From: CAYUVH01 sp964448135
GTDB taxonomy: Bacteria; Verrucomicrobiota; Verrucomicrobiia; Limisphaerales; UBA8199
Assembly (NCBI GenBank): GCA_964448135.1
Contig: CAYUVH010000020.1
Coordinates: 1 to 64,000, forward strand
Length of the DNA stretch: 64,000 nt
Direction of reading: 5' to 3'
The translations under genes and the position numbers were made by a program. The notes under the pieces are model-generated. The model was not told the DNA's origin. It did no database searches and was given only the letters and a program-made list of their open reading frames with translations. Positions 7,242 through 14,243 of the stretch are shown piece after piece (position 1 is the stretch's first letter; the number at the start of each line of letters is the position of its first letter).

Positions 7242-9767
7242 TCAGGGGCTCGTCATCACCTTGTAGAATCGCTGCGGCTGATTGGTCGTGGCGTCCGTGA
7301 ACTGCACCGGACTTCCGCCAATGACGAGGTTCGTCAGCAACTGCCAATCCACAAAGTTGCTTCCCCACAGCACCGAATAATTTCCCGGATCACCGCTGAC
7401 GGACATCTGGATCTGGCCGCCGGCGAGCTTGACGACGGAATTGAACTGCGGCGGCACCAGCGGGTTCACCGTGAGCACCGCGTTGGAACTGATCGCCGTG
7501 CCGGCCAAATTGGTGATCACCACGCTGTAATTTCCGCTGTCGTTCGTCTGGGCGTTCACGCGCGTGTAAGTAGAGTTCGTCGCGCCGGGAAGATCGCCGG
7601 TGTTGAACTTCCATTGGTATCCCAGCGGAGCCGTCCCGGTGGCATTCACTGTGAACGTCACATTGCTGCCCACTTTCACCACCCGGCCGAGCGGCTGCAA
7701 CGTTATGCCTGGGGGAACCAGCACCGTGAGCAGGGCGTTCGACGAAAGCAAGCCGCCGCCTGCATTCGTGATGCCCACGGAATAATTTCCGGCGTCGTTG
7801 GTGGTCGCGGCGATGCGCGTATAGCTGCTTGCGGTGGCTCCGCCGATGTTCGTGCCGTTAAGTCGCCATTGGTAAGTAAGTGGTGACGTGCCGCCGGCTT
7901 TCACTGAAAACGCAGCGCTCACGCCCTGCGTCACTGTCAGACTGATGGGCTGGTTCGTGATGACCGGTGCAACGGCGCCAGTGTAAACTCGCACATTGTC
8001 GAAGATCGCAAAGCTGTCCGCCGCCGGGCTCGCAATGGAATTGAAGCCATCGAAATAACCGATCATGACGTTGCCGCTCGTGTAAGCAGACGTGTTGGTG
8101 CGCTGGGCCATGACGATGCCGTTGACCTGCCAGGTGATGAGCGAGCCGATCTGGCTGAGCTCCACCTGGACCCAGCGTTTGCCGGGCGCGCCCTGCGTCT
8201 CATACGCCGGGTACGGGAACATCGTCTGCCATGGCGTGTCCGAGTAGTGATCTCGCGTCGCGCCACTCGCCCCGAGGCCGCTGTTGGCGAAAGTTAACTG
8301 CGTCGGCGCCGCGGCGCCGTTGCCTTGATACGCGCGATAATCGCTCCCGCCGCTGCCCCCCTCGCCGTCCATGGCAAACCACAATCCGTCGCTGGAAGTG
8401 CCCGTGGTGGACCAATTCACGCGCGTGCCGGTATGATTGATGCCGCAGGTCTGGTATTCGGTCGAGCCGGTGCCCCCGCCGGACACACCCGGATAATTGA
8501 TCCAGGCATCGAATTTCAGGCAGTAATTGTTGCTGAACGTGAAATTCTTGGGATAAAAACTCAGTCCCACCACCGATGCGGTGGCGTCGTTTTTGTTCAC
8601 GGTCACCTTGAGACCCCTCGTGCTCCCGCCGGAATTGGGCGCCGAGGGAATGAAGTTCGTGACGTCGTTGGTGGTATAGGCCTGGGCGCTGTAGTCGAAG
8701 GCCCAGTTCGTCGTGTAATCCGCGATGCCATTGGCCGCGCCCCAGAACATGTTCCACCGGGCCGCGCTGTTCGTTTCAAAATCATCCGCAAATGCGAGCA
8801 CCCACACCGGCGCCACCGTCAACGTCGCGACCCGGCTCGTCACCATGCCCAGCGAATTGCTCGCGCTGACGGAATATCCGGCCGCGTCGGCGGACTGCAC
8901 GTTCGCCAGCGAGTACGCGCTGTTCGTCGCCCCGGCAATGAACGCTCCGTTCTTTCGCCATTGATATTTCAACGCGTTGGTGGACGCGGCCGTCACTGTG
9001 AAGGTGGCGTTCGATCCCGTTTGCACCACCTGGCTCCAGGGATCCGCCACGATGGCCGGCACCCCTGTGATCAGGTTCATGAAATGCGACCAATTCCAGT
9101 AGATGCCCGGATCGGTGTGCGTGTTGCACATCGGATTAATCGACGGGTAGTTCGTGCTCATCCAACTGACCCAGGTCGCGTTTTGCCATTCGCCGTGGCC
9201 GACGATGTGGTTGCGGTCCCGCAACACGTGGAATTTATTCGCCACGTAACGCTGCAAGGCGGCGGAAGCCACATACATCGTCTCTGTATACCAAGCCGGG
9301 CTGCTGACAAAGCCCTCGTGCTCCGTGCCCGTGCTCCACGTATTCAGGCACACGGCATGCCAGGCGTAATTGGCGTCGCGCACCGATTGGGTGACGTCCC
9401 CGCCGGGAGCGTCAGGATTGTCATCGCCGGTATGGCCGTCCTCGTCGTTGCCGTGCTTCAGGCCGTTGACGAGGTATTGGACGCTCGCCGAGACATTGTA
9501 ATTCCCGTTCGTATTCAGGTCGCACCGGTTCAAATACGAAACGCTCGACTGGTAATACCCCTCCATGTCGTGGATCACGATCAGGGAATGGCCATTGCCT
9601 GAGGTGTAGTACTTGTTGCAGGAAGCCGGCGGGACCCAATGGGCGGGAGCATAATCCGGTTGCGCCTGGGCCGACGAGACCCCCGACAGAAATGCGGTTG
9701 GCGCCAAAAGAAGACCGGCGGCGCGGGCCGGCGAGATACAACACCCGCGCAAAGAAAGTGATTTCAT
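7242..9767 (-). CDS. Secreted N-acetylmuramoyl-L-alanine amidase with Ig-like repeats
   Basis: An 841-residue exported protein read from the ATG at 9767; the longer upstream frame would run into the next gene and lacks a signal sequence. Residues ~1-30 form the signal peptide. Residues ~35-210 are an amidase_2/PGRP-type domain with likely zinc ligands in IVIHDMEGYY, NYAWHAVCL and NTHTDPGIYW. One Ig-like repeat follows, then a concanavalin-like domain (starting LAFADDFETNSAARWN, ending FAIFDNVRVY), two more Ig-like repeats (VTQGVSAAFSVKAGG, VKVGSNVTFTVNATG), and a ~60-residue C-terminal module ending RFYKVMTSP. Family knowledge predicts cleavage of the amide bond between muramic acid and the stem peptide. 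Targets could be its own wall or that of other bacteria. The tail resembles that of four other exported proteins here. Confidence 0.88.
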   Translation of the reverse strand: MKSLSLRGCCISPARAAGLLLAPTAFLSGVSSAQAQPDYAPAHWVPPASCNKYYTSGNGHSLIVIHDMEGYYQSSVSYLNRCDLNTNGNYNVSASVQYLVNGLKHGNDEDGHTGDDNPDAPGGDVTQSVRDANYAWHAVCLNTWSTGTEHEGFVSSPAWYTETMYVASAALQRYVANKFHVLRDRNHIVGHGEWQNATWVSWMSTNYPSINPMCNTHTDPGIYWNWSHFMNLITGVPAIVADPWSQVVQTGSNATFTVTAASTNALKYQWRKNGAFIAGATNSAYSLANVQSADAAGYSVSASNSLGMVTSRVATLTVAPVWVLAFADDFETNSAARWNMFWGAANGIADYTTNWAFDYSAQAYTTNDVTNFIPSAPNSGGSTRGLKVTVNKNDATASVVGLSFYPKNFTFSNNYCLKFDAWINYPGVSGGGTGSTEYQTCGINHTGTRVNWSTTGTSSDGLWFAMDGEGGSGGSDYRAYQGNGAAAPTQLTFANSGLGASGATRDHYSDTPWQTMFPYPAYETQGAPGKRWVQVELSQIGSLITWQVNGIVMAQRTNTSAYTSGNVMIGYFDGFNSIASPAADSFAIFDNVRVYTGAVAPVITNQPISLTVTQGVSAAFSVKAGGTSPLTYQWRLNGTNIGGATASSYTRIAATTNDAGNYSVGITNAGGGLLSSNALLTVLVPPGITLQPLGRVVKVGSNVTFTVNATGTAPLGYQWKFNTGDLPGATNSTYTRVNAQTNDSGNYSVVITNLAGTAISSNAVLTVNPLVPPQFNSVVKLAGGQIQMSVSGDPGNYSVLWGSNFVDWQLLTNLVIGGSPVQFTDATTNQPQRFYKVMTSP

Positions 9768-9837
9768 CAAACGTGGCACAATATAGCCGGAATCCCGTAA
9801 GATTTCAACCGCGGAACGAATCCACATCCGCCTGCGT

Positions 9838-10350
9838 TCAGGACGGCTTTTGACTTCCCAGAGCCTCGATGTTCCGCGCTGCTTCACGGCTGGCGGAGGT
9901 GTCCGGATACTCCCGGATAGTCTGCTCGTATACGGCCATCGCCTGGATTTTGTCGGTGCTCTCCAATCGGGCTGCCTGGTCCAGCAGGCGCTTGGAGTCA
10001 CGCTGGGCGTTGGGCGCCTCATCCTGTTCGCTGACCGCGCAATACGCCCACAAGGCTGCGAGAATTCGCACACCGATCACCACCCAGAGGGCTCCGTGGC
10101 GGGTGAGCAAAACCAGAAACGAGATCAGAAGCATCACTGCGGCCGGCACCCAGGCGCGCACGTATATAAGCCCCAGAGGCCCAAACAGAATTGCCAGGCT
10201 CACCGCCAGCAGCCGGGATTTCTTTCCAGGCTGTGGCGCATCCCCCGGGGCTGGAGTCGCCAGCACGGTGCCGCAATTCACGCAGGTGGCGAACCGATCC
10301 GGGTTCGGCTTGCCACAATAGTCGCATTTCTCGGGTGCCACGTCAGTCAT
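9838..10350 (-). CDS. Zinc-ribbon membrane protein with TPR-like tail
   Basis: A 170-residue protein with an N-terminal zinc ribbon (CDYCGKPNPDRF then CVNCG, four cysteines at ~9-27), two membrane segments at ~46-64 and ~68-105, and a helical C-terminus (AVYEQTIREYPDTSASREA) resembling one TPR unit. Zinc-ribbon plus membrane proteins of this sort are common and mostly uncharacterised. It starts ~195 bases from the divergent gene at 10546. I can support the architecture but not a function. Confidence 0.78.
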   Translation of the reverse strand: MTDVAPEKCDYCGKPNPDRFATCVNCGTVLATPAPGDAPQPGKKSRLLAVSLAILFGPLGLIYVRAWVPAAVMLLISFLVLLTRHGALWVVIGVRILAALWAYCAVSEQDEAPNAQRDSKRLLDQAARLESTDKIQAMAVYEQTIREYPDTSASREAARNIEALGSQKPS

Positions 10351-10545
10351 GGGAAAACTCGCTTGAGATTAAATCGTGTGAATTTGTTTCTCAACTCTCT
10401 CCTCGCCGGCTCTTGAGCGCGTTGCTTGAGGACAGTCGATGGTCGAAGTTCAGCCAATTGACGCCGTTCGCTTGAAGAAATATTGTCGCTGCACGAAGTT
10501 TTCCCGACATCACGACCAACTGAGCTTGTCTGATAATTGAGCCCG

Positions 10546-11202
10546 ATGTGGACGCTCGTAATCATCGTCGTTGTGTTTTTCCTGGTGCGTTTCTGGGACC
10601 CGGGGGATGCAAATCCTGCCCCTCCTCCGCTCGAAACGCCGCGTGCGCGCGCCACCGCCGCAATGGCCGCGAGCCCACCCCCGCTCGTGGACAAATCCAT
10701 CACCTACCGGCTCACGCGTTGGGACCTCTTGATCTTTCAACTGACGGTCATCCTGCGCAACCGGATCACGCGGCTGTTGTTTCCCGTGGGACTGATTCTC
10801 ATTGAATTCATAGTCCTGATTCCAGGCCTCAGCCTCCGGCCTCTCGCAACCACGGTTTCGATCGGAATATTCTGGGCGCTGCGCCTGACACTGGCGGTCA
10901 TCCTCGGCGTTTCAATAGTGTCGGCGCTCCTAACACTGTTGCTCAGCAACAAAGGCATGGTTGGCCGGCACGTGCTGGAGATAACCAAAGAGGGGCTGCG
11001 CGAGAGAACCGAGATCAACGACACCACCCACGACTGGGGCTCTGTCCGTCGCATCGTTTCCCTGTGGGGCTACCTCTACATTTACATCGGCGAAATGAAA
11101 TCCTATCAAGTCCCTCGACGCGGCATCTCCCCGCCGGACTTCGCCGCATTCGAGACCGCCCTCCGAGCCCACGCCGCGCAGGCCAACGGTTTTGTTTCCT
11201 GA
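10546..11202 (+). CDS. YcxB-like membrane protein
   Basis: From the ATG at 10546 this is a 218-residue protein: an N-terminal membrane anchor (TLVIIVVVFFLVRFW), a Pro/Ala-rich linker, two central membrane helices (~78-135), then a cytoplasmic YcxB-like domain in which LEITKEGLRERTEIND, WGSVRRIV and YLYIYIGE match the usual pattern. YcxB domains resemble PH-like folds and have no settled function. The extra N-terminal anchor is unusual. A TTG nine bases upstream is an alternative start. Confidence 0.75.
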   Translation: MWTLVIIVVVFFLVRFWDPGDANPAPPPLETPRARATAAMAASPPPLVDKSITYRLTRWDLLIFQLTVILRNRITRLLFPVGLILIEFIVLIPGLSLRPLATTVSIGIFWALRLTLAVILGVSIVSALLTLLLSNKGMVGRHVLEITKEGLRERTEINDTTHDWGSVRRIVSLWGYLYIYIGEMKSYQVPRRGISPPDFAAFETALRAHAAQANGFVS

Positions 11203-11225
11203 CCGTGGCGCTGCCTTTCGTCATT

Positions 11226-11340
11226 GGTAGTTTGGAGCTTCTCTGAAGTTTGAATTTTGATGTTTGGAGTTTATCTGGTTCTTGGTCCTTGGTTCTTGGA
11301 GCTTTTCAAGTTCCAGGTTCTTAGTCCTGGGAGCTTTTGC
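11226..11340 (+). repeat. GGTNCTT heptad repeat, copy 1 (leader of citramalate synthase)
   Basis: The spacer between the YcxB-like gene and cimA is built of degenerate seven-base units such as GGTTCTT, GGTCCTT, GGTTCTT, GGAGCTT, with the landmark TTTGGAGTTTATCTGG in front. The same text occurs at 14161-14218 and, reversed, at 63800-63858. It ends ~75 bases before the cimA start. Confidence 0.8.
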
Positions 11341-11414
11341 CTTCCGTCACTTCCGCTTTGCATTCCCGCGTTTTTTCCCGTATCACTCCTGTCCCGCCAA
11401 CGGCGGGAACGGCG

Positions 11415-12974
11415 ATGAAACCCGATGTCGAGATCTACGATACCACCCTGCGCGATGGCAGCCAGGGTGAAGGCATAAATTTCTCCGCGCTCGACAAGCT
11501 GCGCATCGCCGAGAAGCTCGACAATTTCGGCGTTCACTACATCGAAGGTGGCTGGCCGGGCTCCAATCCCAAGGACCTCGAATTCTTCAAGCAGGCGTCG
11601 AAACGCAAGTGGAAGCACGCCCGGATCGCCGCCTTCAGCATGACCCGCCGCAAGGACAAGGCGGTGGAGTCCGACGAGTTGATGCACATGATCCTCGAGG
11701 CCGGGACGCCGGTGGTGACCATCGTGGGCAAAAGCTGGCTGTTGCACGTGACGGAGATATTGCGCGCGAAGCCGGATGAAAATCTGGCGATGATCGGCGA
11801 CACAATCCGCTATCTGCGGGATCACGGCAAAACGGTGATCTACGACGCGGAACATGCGTTCGATGGTTTCAAGAGCGATCCCGATTACACCATGGCCACG
11901 TGGCAGGCGGCGGAAAAAGCCGGCGCGCAGTGCATCGTGCTCTGCGACACAAACGGCGGCTGCCTGCCCGGCGAAATCACCAAGATTGTGAGCGCCGCGA
12001 AGGGCAAGCTTTCAACGCGCATCGGCATTCATACCCACAACGACATCGGCCTCGGCGTGGCGAACGGCGTGGCGGCGTTGGAAGCCGGCGCCAGCCACAT
12101 CCAGGGCACGATCAACGGCTACGGCGAACGAACGGGCAATTGCAATCTCACGAGCGTGATGCCGGTGGTGCATTTCAAGATGGGACGACGCGGCGTGCCG
12201 GCGAAATCCCTGCCGAAGCTGAAAGAGCTTTCGGAGTTCGTGGACGAGATCGCGAATCTGCGTCACGACTCGCGCCAGCCCTGGGTGGGTGAGACCGCCT
12301 TCGCCCACAAGGGCGGGATGCACGTCCACGCCGTGGACCGCCTCTCCAGCAGCTACGAACACATCAACCCCGAAGCCATCGGCAACCATCGCCGGGTGCT
12401 CGTGAGCGACATGTCGGGCCGCACGAACATTCTCATGAAGGCGGCGGAGCTCGGCATCAAGCTGTCGGCCGACGCGAAGGAAACCCGCGAGATCACCGCC
12501 GAGGTGAAGCGCCGCGAGAATGACGGCTTCGAGTACGAAGCCGCCGAAGCTTCGCTCGCTTTGCTGATCCGCAAGGCCCTGGCGCATCGCGAATTGCCGT
12601 TCACCGTGGACGACTATCACGTCTCCATCCGCAGTCATGGCAGCGCCTCCATCTGCGAGGCGACCGTCAAGGTGCGCGTCGGCAAAAAAACCGCTCACAC
12701 CGTCGCCGAAGGTGACGGCCCGGTGAATGCGCTGGATGGCGCCCTCCGCCAGGCGCTCGCCAAATTCTTTCCGGTGCTTAAGCGCATCCAGTTGACCGAC
12801 TACAAAGTCCGCATCCTGGACGGCGTGGCCGGCACCGCCGCGCGCACCCGCGTGCTGATCCAGTCCACCGACGGCAAACGCAATTGGGGCACCGTTGGCG
12901 TGAGCGAAAATATCATCACCGCCAGCCTCCAGGCCCTCGTGGACAGCATGGAATATGTGCTCATGCGCAAATAG
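11415..12974 (+). CDS. cimA: (R)-citramalate synthase
   Basis: A 519-residue acyltransferase of the HMGL/LeuA superfamily. The TIM barrel (~1-270) carries DTTLRDGSQGEG (residues 9-20), the IHTHNDIGLG metal-binding stretch and GYGERTGNCNL. The C-terminal third contains the LeuA dimer/regulatory domain (DYHVSIRSHGSASICEATVK). The length, the barrel signatures and SMTRRKDK in place of LeuA-type motifs fit the CimA subfamily, which joins pyruvate and acetyl-CoA into citramalate, opening the threonine-independent isoleucine pathway. Homocitrate or isopropylmalate synthase activity cannot be excluded by eye. The ATG at 11415 is chosen because the barrel begins there. LeuD, which acts in the next steps, is at 22663. 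Confidence 0.9.
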   Translation: MKPDVEIYDTTLRDGSQGEGINFSALDKLRIAEKLDNFGVHYIEGGWPGSNPKDLEFFKQASKRKWKHARIAAFSMTRRKDKAVESDELMHMILEAGTPVVTIVGKSWLLHVTEILRAKPDENLAMIGDTIRYLRDHGKTVIYDAEHAFDGFKSDPDYTMATWQAAEKAGAQCIVLCDTNGGCLPGEITKIVSAAKGKLSTRIGIHTHNDIGLGVANGVAALEAGASHIQGTINGYGERTGNCNLTSVMPVVHFKMGRRGVPAKSLPKLKELSEFVDEIANLRHDSRQPWVGETAFAHKGGMHVHAVDRLSSSYEHINPEAIGNHRRVLVSDMSGRTNILMKAAELGIKLSADAKETREITAEVKRRENDGFEYEAAEASLALLIRKALAHRELPFTVDDYHVSIRSHGSASICEATVKVRVGKKTAHTVAEGDGPVNALDGALRQALAKFFPVLKRIQLTDYKVRILDGVAGTAARTRVLIQSTDGKRNWGTVGVSENIITASLQALVDSMEYVLMRK

Positions 12975-12984
12975 CTTATCCGAT

Positions 12985-13069
12985 TGTAGCAGCCGAGGTA
13001 ACGAGGCTCTGAATTTCGAACCACCCACGACGTCCGAAATGATGGAGCCCCGTTACCTCGGCTGCTACG
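12985..13069. repeat. Long palindromic intergenic element, copy B (best preserved)
   Basis: Left arm GTAGCAGCCGAGGTAACG and on to GGCTC at ~13009; right arm GGAGCCCCGTTACC to GGCTGCTACGA at ~13045-13069. About 24 bases pair with one mismatch around a ~34-base spacer that itself has ATTTCG/CGAAAT ends. It starts ~10 bases after the cimA stop and ends ~36 bases before the next gene. Confidence 0.85.
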
Positions 13070-13104
13070 AGCTTTAGGAACGGCCGCCTGGTATTGCCCT
13101 CAAA

Positions 13105-14091
13105 ATGAAACCCCTTCTGCTCACCTTGATACTGTTGGCCCTGGCAATCACCGCCCCGGCGGCCGACTGGTCCACCTTTCCCGCTAAACCCGGCGGCCCG
13201 GGCCAGGGCAAAAACATCATCCTCCTCGCCGCCGACGAAGAATATCGCTCCGAAGAAAGCCTGCCGATGCTCGCAAAAATCCTTTCCGAAAAGCACGGCT
13301 TCAATTGCACGGTCCTTTTCTCGGTCAACCCGGCCGACGGCACCATTGATCCCACCGCCGTTACGAATGTCCCCGGCATGGCCGCCCTCGACAAAGCCGA
13401 CCTGGTCATCTGCCAGTTCCGCTGGCGCGAACTGCCCGACGCCGACATGAAACATTTCGTGGACTACGCCCGCTCCGGCAAACCGATGATCGCGCTACGC
13501 ACCGCGACGCATCCGTTCAATTACGCGCGCAACACCAATAGCCCGTACGCAAATTATAGCTGGAGCAGCGCCAGCTGGCCCGGCGGTTTCGGCCAGCAGG
13601 TCCTCGGCGAAACCTGGGTCGCCCACCACGGTAAACACGGCTTCGAAAGCACTCGCGCGGTTATCGACGGTCTGAATTCCCACCATCCGGTCCTGAACGG
13701 CGTCACCAACATCTGGGGTCCCACCGACGTTTACGCTATCGCGCACGTGAAACCAACCGACACGATCCTCATGCACGGTCAGGTGCTCAAAGGCATGAAT
13801 CCCGACGACGCGCCGAATCTGAACAAATCGCTCATGCCGCTCATCTGGATTCGCGATTACACCTGGGATAACGGCGTCAAAAGCCGCGCCCTCACCTCCA
13901 CCATCGGCGCCGCCGTGGACATGCAATCCGAAGACCTCCGCCGCCTGATCATCAACGCCTCCTACTGGCTCACCGGCCTCCCTGTCCCGGTCAGCGCCGA
14001 CGTCGCAATCATCGGCGAATACAAGCCCAGCTACTTCGGCTTTGGAAAGTTTATCCCGGGCAAAAAACCTGCTGACCTTGAGTCGAAATAA
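13105..14091 (+). CDS. Exported ThuA-domain protein
   Basis: A 328-residue protein with a signal peptide (~1-20, LLTLILLALAITAPAA) and a ThuA-like, glutamine-amidotransferase-fold domain over the rest. Supporting signs are NIILLAADEEYRSEES, the DLVICQFRW strand, a typical MIALRTATHPFNY segment and HHVLNG-like SHHPVLNGV. Such proteins are abundant in Verrucomicrobia and Planctomycetes near sugar-related oxidoreductases; the family name comes from trehalose utilisation, but its chemistry is unresolved. The end region (INASYWLTGLPVPVSADVA) is typical of the long form. A Gfo/Idh/MocA protein, a frequent companion, is encoded at 17296. Confidence 0.82.
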   Translation: MKPLLLTLILLALAITAPAADWSTFPAKPGGPGQGKNIILLAADEEYRSEESLPMLAKILSEKHGFNCTVLFSVNPADGTIDPTAVTNVPGMAALDKADLVICQFRWRELPDADMKHFVDYARSGKPMIALRTATHPFNYARNTNSPYANYSWSSASWPGGFGQQVLGETWVAHHGKHGFESTRAVIDGLNSHHPVLNGVTNIWGPTDVYAIAHVKPTDTILMHGQVLKGMNPDDAPNLNKSLMPLIWIRDYTWDNGVKSRALTSTIGAAVDMQSEDLRRLIINASYWLTGLPVPVSADVAIIGEYKPSYFGFGKFIPGKKPADLESK

Positions 14092-14160
14092 GAAACGAAT
14101 TCCTCTGGCGAAGATGAGAGAAACTTTATACCGCTCAAATTTGATAACCAACACCACCCC

Positions 14161-14218
14161 TTGGAGCTTGGAGTTTGGAGCTTCTCTGGTTCTTGGTGCT
14201 TGGTGCTTGGTCCTTAAT
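14161..14218 (+). repeat. GGTNCTT heptad repeat, copy 2 (leader of valS)
   Basis: Clear seven-base periodicity: GGTTCTT, GGTGCTT, GGTGCTT, GGTCCTT in succession, preceded by TTGGAGCTTGGAGTTTGGAG. It ends ~26 bases before the valS start and has the same orientation relative to that gene as copy 1 has to cimA. Confidence 0.85.
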
Positions 14219-14243
14219 CTCCCCCTCCGTGGTCAAAAATATC

